From contig CP076053.1 in NCBI GenBank assembly GCA_018672315.1, positions 3,521,827-3,585,826 on the forward strand: a DNA stretch of 64,000 bases, written 5' to 3'. The notes under the pieces were generated by a model, which did not search any database, was not told the DNA's origin, and saw only the letters and a program-made list of their open reading frames with translations. Below are positions 22,252-34,367 of the stretch, piece by piece (position 1 is the first letter of the stretch; the number at the start of each line of letters is the position of its first letter). Made by a program: the position numbers and the translations under genes. This stretch comes from Nocardioidaceae bacterium. Lineage in GTDB: Bacteria; Actinomycetota; Actinomycetes; Propionibacteriales; Nocardioidaceae.

Positions 22252-22353
22252 TTCCACTACTGAGCCCCCCGCACCGACAGACACTCGCTGCCGCAATGCG
22301 GGAAACCTGGACACCACACGCCCCCACACGGGAACGCCGATGCCAGATGTGCT

Positions 22354-23885
<1,532 letters not shown>

Positions 23886-23978
23886 AACCATAACCACAAA
23901 CGCGGCATATGATCGAATACAACAGTCGCCGATCAACACTCCAAAGAGCGAGAACCGACGAGGCAAATACAAACTAAT

Positions 23979-23987
23979 TCGTCGACT
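23979..23987 (-). repeat. 5' half of a possible 16S rRNA processing stem
   Basis: Transcript AGTCGACGA, complementary over nine bases to the element at 22243-22251 behind 16S. This pairing would enclose the entire 16S gene. Confidence 0.45.
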
Positions 23988-23996
23988 TTTAGCACA

Positions 23997-24011
23997 CTGT
24001 TGAGTTCTCAA
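23997..24011 (-). promoter_or_regulatory. rRNA leader antitermination-type box
   Basis: The transcript reads TTGAGAACTCAACAG. Its last 11 bases, GAACTCAACAG, differ at one position from the GAACUCAAUAG NusA-binding RNA known from mycobacterial rrn leaders. Location about 110 bases ahead of 16S fits an antitermination nut-like site. Confidence 0.65.
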
Positions 24012-24070
24012 GAATCAGACACCCCGCCAGACCCCACCACCAGTGGACCCCATCCGAGGCAACCCGACCA

Positions 24071-24100
24071 AACTTACCGGTGTTCGTCGTCCGGCGCAAA
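24071..24100 (-). promoter_or_regulatory. Candidate rRNA operon promoter
   Basis: On the minus strand TTTGCG (24095-24100) and TAAGTT (24071-24076) are separated by 18 bases, a reasonable -35/-10 pair for an actinobacterial housekeeping sigma factor. Transcription would start near 24064, about 180 bases ahead of 16S. Other promoters in the same spacer cannot be excluded. Confidence 0.4.
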
Positions 24101-24344
24101 CCGAACGCTTCACCTGCTTGGCTGCATCCCGCTGGCTGATCGCTCATGAGGAGCGACCCGACCCGGCAGTGATGCTGCGGGTTGTGTCTCCGGGCCGGCC
24201 GCCCGGCCTTCTGGCCTTGCGTCCCGCCGCTCTCGGCGACAGGTGAAACATTAGGACGGGCGGGGCGGCCTACGCAAACCGGGGGCGGGTGCGCTGGCTC
24301 ACAGCGCGGCACGTGGGGCGGTCGAAGAAGCCGTGGTTGCCACA

Positions 24345-25421
24345 TCAGTGCAGGTCAGCGAGGTGCTCGCTGCTCAGGACGTCCACGGTGGGGGCCCCCA
24401 GCAGCGTCATCGCCTCAGCCAGCCCGGCGCGTGTCGCGGCAAGGAGCCGTCGCACGCCGTCGTCGGAGAGCGGGTCGGCCGCGAGTGCCCAGTACGCCGG
24501 CCTGCCGAGGAACACGGCGTCGGCGCCGCTGCACAACGCCGCGAGCAGGTGCGCGGGCGTACGGATACCACCGTCGACGTACACCTGCGTCGTGGACCCG
24601 GTGCGCGCCCGGACTCTCCGCACGGCCTCGGCCACCGGGCGCACGGCGCGGGCCGTCGACAGGGACTGGTCCAGCTGTCGACCACCGTGGTTGGAGACCC
24701 ACACGGCGGCCACGCCCCGCTCGGCAGCCCGCGCGGCGTCGCCAGGGTGCAGCACACCCTTGAGCACCACGGGTACGCCGAGCGCCGAGAGCTCCTCGAC
24801 GTCGTCCCACGCGAGATCCTTCGCCTTGCGCCGGGCCGGGTCGGTCTCCCCGTCACGGCTCGGCGTCCCCCGTCCGGGCATCTCGGCGCCCGACCACGTG
24901 GGATCGGCGACGTCCCAGATGCGCTCGTCGGCCTTGCGGGCCACCACCGGGGTGTCGACGGTGAGCACCAATGCGCGGGCACCCGCGGCGACGGCGCGCC
25001 GGGGGACGTCGGCGGTCACGGTGCGGTCCTCGGCGAGATACACCTGCAGCCACCAGGGCGCGCCCGTGGCGCTCACGTCCTCGAAGCGGGACCCCGTGTT
25101 GCTGGACAGCACGAGGGTCGAGTCCTCGGCCGCGACCGCACGGGCCATCGCCACCTCACCGTCCGGGTGGGCGGCACGCAGCATCGACATGGGAGCGACC
25201 CCGACGGGCGCGGACCACCGCTCCCCCAGCACCGTGACCGTCGTGTCCACCGACGAGACGTCGCGAAGCACCCGGGGCACGAGACCGACCGTGTCCCAGT
25301 CGCGACGCGCCTGCGCTCGGGAGATGCCGGCCCCCGCCCCCTGGGCGACGTGACGGAAGACCGCCGGGTCGAGGCGCGCCCGAGCAGCTCGACGCTGCTC
25401 ACGGAGCAGTCCGGGCTCCAC
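24345..25421 (-). CDS. FMN-dependent alpha-hydroxy acid dehydrogenase/oxidase
   Basis: Oxidises an alpha-hydroxy acid such as L-lactate or glycolate with FMN. The TIM-barrel active-site signature SNHGGRQLD holds the catalytic His and substrate Arg, and DGGIRTPAHLL plus GRPAYWALAAD form the FMN phosphate region. Length 358 aa is typical of soluble members of the lactate oxidase/LldD family; no membrane-binding segment is visible. It starts at GTG 25421 behind a GGGAGG site, 17 bases after tyrS. The substrate is not determined by sequence. It is placed between tyrS and the rRNA operon. Confidence 0.88.
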   Translation of the reverse strand: MEPGLLREQRRAARARLDPAVFRHVAQGAGAGISRAQARRDWDTVGLVPRVLRDVSSVDTTVTVLGERWSAPVGVAPMSMLRAAHPDGEVAMARAVAAEDSTLVLSSNTGSRFEDVSATGAPWWLQVYLAEDRTVTADVPRRAVAAGARALVLTVDTPVVARKADERIWDVADPTWSGAEMPGRGTPSRDGETDPARRKAKDLAWDDVEELSALGVPVVLKGVLHPGDAARAAERGVAAVWVSNHGGRQLDQSLSTARAVRPVAEAVRRVRARTGSTTQVYVDGGIRTPAHLLAALCSGADAVFLGRPAYWALAADPLSDDGVRRLLAATRAGLAEAMTLLGAPTVDVLSSEHLADLH

Positions 25422-25437
25422 GGTGACCTCCCTCGTC

Positions 25438-26721
25438 TCAGTCGACGACGCGTACGCCGGCCATCCTCTTCTTGCCACGACGCAGCACCAGCCAGCCGTC
25501 GGCCAGCAGCGCGGAGTCCTCCGGACGGTGCTCGGGGTCCTCGACGCGCGCGTGGTTGACGTACGCCCCGCCCTCCTTGACCGTGCGGCGCGCCTCGGCC
25601 TTGCTCGAGCACAGCCCGCTCGCCACGAGCAGGTCGAGCACGGCGGGGACCGACCCGTCCTCCCGCGCGACCTCGATCGAGCCGGCGTCGCGCAGAGCGG
25701 CCGCCAGCGTCGGTCCGTCGAGCGCGTGCAGTGCCTCCCCGTCACCACCGAACAGGGCGGCGGCTGCGGCCGTGGCTCGGTCGACGGCCTCGGACCCGTG
25801 CACGAAGGCCGTGACCTCGTCGGCGAGCCGACGCTGACCCGCGCGCGCCCAGGGCTTCTCGGCGTGTGCGGCCTCGATCTGCTCGATCTGCTCGTGCGAG
25901 AGGAACGTGAAGACGCGGAGGAGCTCGCCGACCTTCTCGTCCTCGACGTTCAGCCAGAACTGGTGGAACGCGTACGGGCTCATCATCTCGGCGTCGAGCC
26001 ACAGGGCGCCACCCTCGCTCTTGCCGTACTTCGTTCCGTCGGCCTTCGTGATCAGCGGCGTGGCGAACGCGTGCACCTGCGCCGCCTCGGCGCGGCGTAC
26101 GAGCTCGACACCGCCGGTGAGGTTGCCCCACTGGTCCGAGCCTCCGAACTGCAGCGTGACCCCGCGCGAGCGGTAGAGCTCGAGGAAGTCCATCGACTGC
26201 AGCAGCACGTAGGAGAACTCGGTGAAGGAGATGCCGTCCTCGAGCCGTGTACGCACGACGTCACGCGCCAGCATGCGGTTGACCGGGAAGTGCTTGCCGA
26301 CGTCGCGGAGGAAGTCGAGCACGCTCATCGGCTGCGTCCAGTCGAAGTTGTTGACCATCGTCGCGGCGTTCTCGCCCTCGAAGCGCAGGAACGGCTCGAT
26401 CTGGGCCCGCAGGCGCTCCACCCAGGCGTGCACGGTCTCGACGGGATTGAGGGTGCGCTCTCCGGAGTCCCGGGGGTCGCCGATCAGTCCGGTCGCGCCC
26501 CCGACGAGCAGGTGCGGTGTGTGCCCCGCGTCCTGCAGCCGTCGGGCGGTGACCAGCTGCAGCAGGTTGCCCATGTGGAGGCTCGGCGCCGTTGGGTCGA
26601 AGCCCACGTAGAACCGCACGCCGCCCTCGGCGAACGCGGAACGGAGCGCCTCACGGTCGGTCGAGTGCGCGACGAGACCACGCCATTCCAGGTCGGCGAG
26701 CAGGTCGGGGGCGGTGGGCAC
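25438..26721 (-). CDS. tyrS: Tyrosyl-tRNA synthetase
   Basis: Charges tRNA-Tyr. Class I signatures are present: HMGN (residues 49-52) for HIGH and KYGKSEGG for KMSKS. The C-terminal S4-type RNA-binding domain (VASGLCSSKAEARRTVKEGG) completes the bacterial TyrRS layout. 427 aa. The start is GTG 26721 behind GGAGG; the frame upstream encodes a poly-Pro stretch created by the adjacent homopolymer and is not used. In mycobacteria tyrS (Rv1689) is also close to the TPR-HAD-tlyA block. Confidence 0.95.
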   Translation of the reverse strand: MPTAPDLLADLEWRGLVAHSTDREALRSAFAEGGVRFYVGFDPTAPSLHMGNLLQLVTARRLQDAGHTPHLLVGGATGLIGDPRDSGERTLNPVETVHAWVERLRAQIEPFLRFEGENAATMVNNFDWTQPMSVLDFLRDVGKHFPVNRMLARDVVRTRLEDGISFTEFSYVLLQSMDFLELYRSRGVTLQFGGSDQWGNLTGGVELVRRAEAAQVHAFATPLITKADGTKYGKSEGGALWLDAEMMSPYAFHQFWLNVEDEKVGELLRVFTFLSHEQIEQIEAAHAEKPWARAGQRRLADEVTAFVHGSEAVDRATAAAAALFGGDGEALHALDGPTLAAALRDAGSIEVAREDGSVPAVLDLLVASGLCSSKAEARRTVKEGGAYVNHARVEDPEHRPEDSALLADGWLVLRRGKKRMAGVRVVD

Positions 26722-26753
26722 GGATCCTCCACAGGTACTTCCCGGGCAGTCCC

Positions 26754-26777
26754 GGGGGGGGGGGGGGGGGGGGGGGG
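26754..26777 (+). repeat. 24-base poly-G homopolymer
   Basis: An uninterrupted run of 24 G on the plus strand (C on the tyrS coding strand), starting 33 bases upstream of the tyrS GTG. Nothing comparable exists elsewhere in the window. It may be a genuine slippery tract or an assembly/consensus artefact. Confidence 0.95.
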
Positions 26778-26783
26778 TACGAC

Positions 26784-26825
26784 GACGGGGCCCAGCCTGC
26801 CTCATCAGGCAGACCGGACCCCGTC
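26784..26825 (-). terminator. Terminator-like hairpin after the MFS transporter
   Basis: Outer arms GACGGGG (26784-26790) and CCCCGTC (26819-26825) enclose an inner CTGCCT/AGGCAG stem with a four-base loop. It sits just past the transporter stop. On the transcript it is followed by GUCGUA and then the poly-C tract, not by U residues. Confidence 0.6.
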
Positions 26826-26848
26826 GCGGGTGGCCGAGCGAGGTGGCG

Positions 26849-28420
26849 TCAGCCGGTGAAGAGCGCCGCCGCCTTGATGACGTTCGTGATCAGGCCGTAC
26901 ACCAGCGGGATGCCCACCAGCGCCCAGCTGAAGACCAGGAGCGGGGTCTTGGTCTTGACGTCGCGCTCCGTCTCGGTCTTCGTCATGGTCGCCGTGCCTC
27001 CGCCGCTGGTCTCGTGCTCGGAGACGTCGGTGCGGTCCGAGCCCTTCGGCTCGTCCTCGTGCGCCTCGTCGGAAACCCGGGTGACGAGGAGGTTTGCCAC
27101 GAAGCCGACGGCCAGCACGCCGACCATGGTGAACAGTGCCGGACGGTAGGCGTCGGCCGTCAGCGATCCCGGTTCACCACCGGAGGCGTCGAGGATGCCG
27201 TTGACGATCACGGGTCCCGCTACGCCCGCCGCTGCCCATGCGGTCAGCAGCCGCCCGTGGATGGCGCCGACCTGGAAGGTGCCGAACAGGTCTCGGAGGT
27301 ATGCCGGCACCGTGGCGAAGCCGCCGCCGTAGAAGCTGATGATGATGAAGCTGAAGAGCACGAAGATCACCGTGCTGCTCGTGCCGAGCAGGGCGATGCC
27401 GGCGAAGAGGAGGGCGCCGATACCGAGGTAGCCCATGTAGGTGTTCTTGCGGCCGATGTAGTCCGACGTCGAGGACCACACGAAGCGTCCCAGCATGTTC
27501 GCCAGCGCCAGGATGCCGACGAAGCCCACGGCCGCTGAGCCCGAGACCGAGGAGCTGCCGCCCTCGCGGAAGAAGTCCTGGATCATCGGCTGCGCGTTCT
27601 CCAGGATGCCGATGCCCGCGGTCACGTTGCAGAACAGAACCGCCCAGACGAGGTAGAACTGGCGCGTCGTGATGGCGCTGTTGGCCGAGACGCTGCCGCT
27701 GGTGACGTAGCCGCCGTCCCCGGTGTCCTTCTCCTGCTTGTCCTTCTCGGGATCGAATCCAGCCGGTGCCCAGTCGTCGGCCGGCACTCGCACCAGCCAG
27801 GCACCGAACAGCATGACCACGAAGTAGACCGCCGCCATCACCAGGAACATGCCCGCCACCGCGCCCGAGCCGGCGCTGTCGGCGTTCTCGGCACCGAACA
27901 GGCCCAGCAGCCCGGACTCGAACGACGAGGCCACGAGCGCGCCGCCGCCGAAGCCCATGATCGCCAGACCGGTGGCGAGACCGGGCCGGTCGGGGAACCA
28001 CTTGATCAGGGTGGAGACCGGCGAGATGTAGCCGATGCCCAGGCCGATGCCGCCGAGCACGCCGTAGCCGAGGAACAGCAGCCAGATCTGCTCCGTCGCG
28101 GTCCCGATGCCGGCGACCGCGAGGCCGGCGCCCCAGAAGACGGCCGCGGCGGCCATGGCCTGACGCGGTCCGCCGGTGTCGACCCAGGTGCCGAGGAATG
28201 CCGCCGACAGCCCGAGGATCACGATCGCGAGGGAGAACGTCAGACCGATCGTGGTCAAGCTGGAGTCGAACACGCCGACGAGCGCGTTCTTGTAGACGCT
28301 GGTGGCGTACACCTGGCCGATGCTCAGGTGGATGGCGAGGGCCGCCGGCGGCACCAGCCACCGGTTGTAGTTCGCCGGAGCGATGGTGCGCTCCTTGTCG
28401 AGGATGCCGATGACGGCCAC
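26849..28420 (-). CDS. OFA-family (oxalate/formate antiporter-like) MFS transporter with fused C-terminal helix
   Basis: A 523-aa carrier of the major facilitator superfamily with twelve predicted membrane helices. The first helix region (LAIHLSIGQVYATSVYKNAL) and the GIGLGIGYISPVSTLIKWFP segment are characteristic of the OFA group that exchanges small mono/dicarboxylates; the true substrate is unknown. After helix 12 a charged linker (DEAHEDEPKG to TETERDVKTK) leads to an extra hydrophobic segment, VFSWALVGIPLVYGLITNV, resembling the separate small subunit often encoded after such transporters. GTG 28420 has an AAGGAGG site five bases upstream and is preferred to ATG 28438. Confidence 0.87.
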   Translation of the reverse strand: MAVIGILDKERTIAPANYNRWLVPPAALAIHLSIGQVYATSVYKNALVGVFDSSLTTIGLTFSLAIVILGLSAAFLGTWVDTGGPRQAMAAAAVFWGAGLAVAGIGTATEQIWLLFLGYGVLGGIGLGIGYISPVSTLIKWFPDRPGLATGLAIMGFGGGALVASSFESGLLGLFGAENADSAGSGAVAGMFLVMAAVYFVVMLFGAWLVRVPADDWAPAGFDPEKDKQEKDTGDGGYVTSGSVSANSAITTRQFYLVWAVLFCNVTAGIGILENAQPMIQDFFREGGSSSVSGSAAVGFVGILALANMLGRFVWSSTSDYIGRKNTYMGYLGIGALLFAGIALLGTSSTVIFVLFSFIIISFYGGGFATVPAYLRDLFGTFQVGAIHGRLLTAWAAAGVAGPVIVNGILDASGGEPGSLTADAYRPALFTMVGVLAVGFVANLLVTRVSDEAHEDEPKGSDRTDVSEHETSGGGTATMTKTETERDVKTKTPLLVFSWALVGIPLVYGLITNVIKAAALFTG

Positions 28421-28498
28421 GACGCCTCCTTCAGGCATGTGAGGTCAGCCACGGGGGTGTGGCCTCACACCCGTGCCCGGGTCGTTCTCAGGCGAAAC

Positions 28499-29605
28499 TC
28501 AGGCGCACCCGCCGCGACCCGATCGCAACCCCGACGACGGGTGCCGATCGGTCCGGGTCGGGATCACCACGATCTTGCCGGTCGCGGTGCGGCCGGCGAG
28601 GTGGGCGTGGGCGTCGTGCACGTGCTCCAGGGCGTACGTGCGCTCCACCCGTGGCGCGACATCGCCGGCGACGGCGGCCGCGACGAGGGTCGGGAAGTCC
28701 GCAGGTCGGTGCATGGTCGAGCCGACGAGACGCCGGTTGTGCAGGTAGAGCCGTCGCAGGTCCAGCTCCACGACGGGACCTGCGACGGCGCCCGCGACGA
28801 TCCACCGTCCGCCCGGACGGAGGCGTGGCAGCAGTCGACTCATGGCCGGGCCCCCCACGATGTCGACCACCGCGTCGAGCGAAAGGGGCGTGTGGCCGAA
28901 CAGGGTGCCCCCGTCGCGGTCGATCGCCGCGTCGGCACCTGCCTCGCGAAGCACGGCCTCGTTGCCCGGGGAGGTCTGCGCGACCACCCGGCAGCCGCGC
29001 GCGACCGCGAGCTGGACGGCTGCCAGGCCGACGCCCCCCGACGCGCCGGTGACCAGCACCGTCTCTCCCTCGCGCACCTCGCCCCGCTCGAGCATGCCGA
29101 CGGCCGTGCCGTACGCGATCGGCAGGCAGGCGAGCTGGGCGTCGGTGAGCGGGGAGCCGGTGACGTCGTGGACGTGGTCGGCGTCGACGACGCAGAGCTC
29201 GGCGAAGCCTCCGTCGTACTCGCTGCCGAGGACGCCGAGCAGCTCGGGCTCGAGGCCGGGACGACGTGCCGCCTGGGCGGGATCGAGGTCCGCGTACGTC
29301 GCGGGATCGACCAGGACCCGCCTGCCCACGAGAGCGGGGTCGGCACCCTCGCCGACGCTGTCGACCACCCCGACGACGTCGGCGCCCTGGATGCGGGGGA
29401 AGTCCACGACCCCCCGCCACCCCGATCTGGCGTCGGGGTCGTCGTCGGCGCCGTACGCGCCCTCGCGGGTCCACAGGTCGGTGTTGTTCGTGGCGGCGGC
29501 CAGCACCCGCACACGTGCCTGTCCCGGGCCCGGGAACGGGTCGGGGACGTCGCGCAGCTCGACGGCGTCGGGGCCGCCGAACCGGGTGAGCACGGCTGCA
29601 CGCAT
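28499..29605 (-). CDS. Zinc-independent MDR (quinone oxidoreductase-like) dehydrogenase
   Basis: A 368-aa medium-chain dehydrogenase/reductase. The GroES-like N-terminal domain is followed by a Rossmann domain with GASGGVGLAAVQLAVARG as the NAD(P)-binding loop. The Cys/His zinc ligands of classical alcohol dehydrogenases are not evident at the expected places, which suggests the quinone oxidoreductase/zeta-crystallin branch. Compared with the roughly 325-residue members it carries an insertion around residues 48-65 (YGADDDPDARSGWRG). It lies 13 bases after the glycosylase gene and reads in the same direction. Confidence 0.85.
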   Translation of the reverse strand: MRAAVLTRFGGPDAVELRDVPDPFPGPGQARVRVLAAATNNTDLWTREGAYGADDDPDARSGWRGVVDFPRIQGADVVGVVDSVGEGADPALVGRRVLVDPATYADLDPAQAARRPGLEPELLGVLGSEYDGGFAELCVVDADHVHDVTGSPLTDAQLACLPIAYGTAVGMLERGEVREGETVLVTGASGGVGLAAVQLAVARGCRVVAQTSPGNEAVLREAGADAAIDRDGGTLFGHTPLSLDAVVDIVGGPAMSRLLPRLRPGGRWIVAGAVAGPVVELDLRRLYLHNRRLVGSTMHRPADFPTLVAAAVAGDVAPRVERTYALEHVHDAHAHLAGRTATGKIVVIPTRTDRHPSSGLRSGRGGCA

Positions 29606-29618
29606 CGCGGCGTCCTCC

Positions 29619-31714
<2,096 letters not shown>

Positions 31715-33436
31715 TCAGTTCAGCGCGCGACCGACCGCTCGCTCCCGGGTGTCCCGCGCGACCAGACGCTCGGCGTTGGCCTCCTGGTCGTCGGGCTGAC
31801 GCTGCGACTCGCGCTCGGCCTTGACCCGGGCCTCGTACGCCGTGACCTCGTCGTCGACGCGCTGGGCGTCCCAGCCGAGCACGTCGGCGACGAGCTCGGC
31901 GGTCGGCCGGGCGGAGTCGACCCCGCGGTCGGGGGTCTCGATCGAGATGCGCGTACGCCGTGCCAGCAGGTCGTCGAGGTGCAGCGCGCCCTCGTGGGTG
32001 GCGCCGTACCGGATCTCGACCTTGAGGTACTCCTCGGCGCCGGGCAGCGGCTCGAGCAGGCTCGGGTCGTCGGCGGCGAGGCCCATCACCTCGTTGAGCA
32101 ACGAGCCGTAGCGGTGCACCAGGTGCGTGATGCGCCAGGTCGGCAGGTCGTACCTCGCGGCCAGCGTCTCGACCTGGTTCTCCAGGGCGGCGAACCCCTC
32201 GGCGCCGAGCAGCGGGATGTGCTCGGTGACCGAGTCGCCGACGTGGGCCGACAGGTCCTCCTTCGCCACGTCGACGGCGTCCTTGGCCATCACGCGGTAC
32301 GTCGTGTACTTGCCGCCCGCGATCGAGACCATGCCGGGCTGCGGACGACCGACCGCGTGCTCGCGGGAGAGCTTGGAGGTCGCGTCCGACTCCCCCTTGA
32401 GGAGCGGGCGGAGGCCGGCGTACACGCCCTCGATGTCGTCGTGGGTGAGCGGCTCGGTGAGCACCTCGTTGACGTGGTCGAGGATGTAGTCGATGTCGGC
32501 CTTGCTCGCCGCCGGGTGCGCGAGGTCGAGGTTCCACTCGGTGTCGGTCGTGCCGATGAGCCAGTGGGTGCCCCACGGGATCACGAAGAGCACCGACTTC
32601 TCCGTACGCAGGATCAGGCCCGTGTCGGAGTGGAAGCGGTCCTTGGGCACGATGATGTGCACGCCCTTGGACGCCTGCACCCGGAACTGCCCCTTGCCGC
32701 CCGCGAGCTCCTGGATCTCGTCGGTCCACACGCCGGTGCAGTTGATCGTGACCTTCGCCGAGACCTGGGTGGTGGCCCCGGTCTCGAGGTCCTCGATCTC
32801 GGCGCCGACGACACGTTCGCCGGCCCGCCGCAGATCGGTGACGCGCGCCGAGGTGAGCAGCTGGGCCCCGTACGCGGCGGCCGTGCGGGCGACCATCATC
32901 GTGTGGCGGGCGTCGTCGGCCTGGGCGTCGTAGTAGAGCATCGCGCCGACCAGCGAGTCCTTGCGCATGCCGGGGGCCAGCGAGAGCGCCTTGCCTCGCG
33001 TCAGCTGCTTGTGGCGCGGCAGCGACCGGGCTCCGCCCATCGTGTCGTACAGCGTCAGGCCCGCGGTCATGTACGGCCGCTCCCAGAGGCGGTGCTTGAT
33101 CGGGTACATGAAGGACACGGGGCGGATCAGGTGCGGCGCGATGCGCGAGAGCATCAGCTCGCGCTCCTTCAGCGCCTCGCGCACGAGCGTGAAGTCCATC
33201 TGCTCGAGGTAGCGGAGACCGCCGTGGAAGAGCTTGGAGCTGCGGGAGGAGGTGCCGGAGGCGTAGTCGCGCTGCTCGACCAGGAGCGTACGGAGGCCAC
33301 GGGTCGCGGCATCCAGCGCGACACCGGCGCCCGTGACGCCGCCGCCGATGACGAGGACGTCCACCTCCGCGTCGCCCTGCAGGTCCTGCCACGCCTTCTC
33401 GCGCTGGTCGGGTCCGAGTGGTGCGGTGGTGAGCAT
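31715..33436 (-). CDS. glpD: Aerobic glycerol-3-phosphate dehydrogenase
   Basis: FAD enzyme at the membrane that oxidises glycerol-3-phosphate to dihydroxyacetone phosphate. The N-terminal dinucleotide fold VLVIGGGVTGAGVALDAATR, the SSRSSKLFHGGLRYLE segment and the C-terminal DAO_C helical domain are all present. 573 aa. It is divergent from glpF-glpK, sharing a 159-base spacer, so the three genes probably form one glycerol-uptake regulon. Confidence 0.95.
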   Translation of the reverse strand: MLTTAPLGPDQREKAWQDLQGDAEVDVLVIGGGVTGAGVALDAATRGLRTLLVEQRDYASGTSSRSSKLFHGGLRYLEQMDFTLVREALKERELMLSRIAPHLIRPVSFMYPIKHRLWERPYMTAGLTLYDTMGGARSLPRHKQLTRGKALSLAPGMRKDSLVGAMLYYDAQADDARHTMMVARTAAAYGAQLLTSARVTDLRRAGERVVGAEIEDLETGATTQVSAKVTINCTGVWTDEIQELAGGKGQFRVQASKGVHIIVPKDRFHSDTGLILRTEKSVLFVIPWGTHWLIGTTDTEWNLDLAHPAASKADIDYILDHVNEVLTEPLTHDDIEGVYAGLRPLLKGESDATSKLSREHAVGRPQPGMVSIAGGKYTTYRVMAKDAVDVAKEDLSAHVGDSVTEHIPLLGAEGFAALENQVETLAARYDLPTWRITHLVHRYGSLLNEVMGLAADDPSLLEPLPGAEEYLKVEIRYGATHEGALHLDDLLARRTRISIETPDRGVDSARPTAELVADVLGWDAQRVDDEVTAYEARVKAERESQRQPDDQEANAERLVARDTRERAVGRALN

Positions 33437-33513
33437 GGGGTCCTCCAGGAGTTGGACGCAGTCACGGCAACCCTCCCCCGCGGCGCAAATGCGTACTCTC
33501 CGGATCAGGCCGC

Positions 33514-33540
33514 GTTGCGGCTGTGGTCGACGGATGCAAC
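33514..33540. promoter_or_regulatory. Candidate operator between glpD and glpF
   Basis: An inverted repeat GTTGC (33514-33518)/GCAAC (33536-33540) with a 17-base centre lies in the shared spacer. Its placement is suitable for a GylR/IclR-type regulator, but the arms are short and no regulator gene is nearby. Just downstream, CTCTCGGCTG is tandemly repeated at 33561-33580. Confidence 0.3.
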
Positions 33541-33595
33541 CGTGGTGCCGATCACAGTCGCTCTCGGCTGCTCTCGGCTGGTCCCAGGAGGCCGC

Positions 33596-34312
33596 ATGCT
33601 GCTCGACATCTTCGTCCCCGAGCTCGCCGGCACGGCGATGCTGCTCCTCCTCGGATGCGGCGTGGTGGCCAACGTGGCGACGGCCAAGACGGCCGGGTCA
33701 GGTGCCGACTTCACCCTCATCGCCTTCGGCTGGGGCCTCGCGGTCTTCGCCGGCGTGTACGTCGCCTTCGCCTCCGGCGCCCACATCAACCCGGCGGTGA
33801 CGATCGGGTTGCTCTCCACGGGCTCCAGCGACTTCGGGTGGGCCGAGGCGCCGGTCTACATCAGCGCCCAGCTGATCGGGGCCTTCCTCGGGGCGAGCCT
33901 GGCGTACGCGGCGTACAAGCATCAGCTCGACGACCTCGAGGTCGAGGCGGCCGCGAAGAAGGACGTCTTCTGCACCGCGCCCGCGGTGCGCTCGTACGGC
34001 TGGAACGTCGTCACCGAGCTCATCGGCACCTTCGTGCTGGTCTTCGTCATCGTCGCCTTCGGCAAGACGCCCTCGGGCCTCGGGCCGCTCGCCGTGGCTC
34101 TCCTCGTGGTCGGCATCGGCGCGAGCCTGGGTGGGCCCACGGGCTATGCGATCAACCCCGCCCGTGACCTCGGCCCGCGCATCGCGCACGCCCTGCTGCC
34201 GATCCGCGGCAAGGGCGGCAGCGACTGGGCGTACTCCTGGGTGCCGATCGTCGGCCCCCTCCTGGGTGGCGCACTCGGGGGTGTGGCTGCCAACCTCATG
34301 AACTACGTGTGA
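33596..34312 (+). CDS. MIP-family glycerol facilitator/aquaporin
   Basis: Membrane channel of 238 aa with six helices and two half-membrane NPA loops, HINPAV and AINPARD; the Asp after the second NPAR is the mark of glycerol-conducting aquaglyceroporins. The start is ATG 33596 behind AGGAG. The open frame continues thousands of bases upstream on this strand, but that part is the antisense of argH and glpD. glpK follows 55 bases later, so glycerol entry and phosphorylation are co-expressed. glpF is a fair name. Confidence 0.92.
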   Translation: MLLDIFVPELAGTAMLLLLGCGVVANVATAKTAGSGADFTLIAFGWGLAVFAGVYVAFASGAHINPAVTIGLLSTGSSDFGWAEAPVYISAQLIGAFLGASLAYAAYKHQLDDLEVEAAAKKDVFCTAPAVRSYGWNVVTELIGTFVLVFVIVAFGKTPSGLGPLAVALLVVGIGASLGGPTGYAINPARDLGPRIAHALLPIRGKGGSDWAYSWVPIVGPLLGGALGGVAANLMNYV

Positions 34313-34367
34313 CCCGCAGCACCACGAGCAGCATCCGACGAGCACCCGACGAGCACCAGGAGCGAGC

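Larger units (their letters stand above)
23886..24344 (-). other. rRNA operon leader and promoter region
   Basis: 459 bases between the hydroxy acid dehydrogenase stop and 16S. From high to low coordinates it holds a small GC hairpin (CCGGGC/GCCCGG at 24190-24206, possibly a terminator for the upstream gene), a candidate promoter (24071-24100), an antitermination-like box (23997-24011) and one arm of a 16S stem (23979-23987). The part next to 16S is much more AT-rich than the rest of the window. No open frame looks real. Confidence 0.65.

Noticed and set aside
24345-25421. Mycofactocin-type or isopentenyl isomerase FMN enzyme
   Set aside because: The SNHGGRQLD active site and overall layout fit the alpha-hydroxy acid oxidase family; no mycofactocin genes are nearby.
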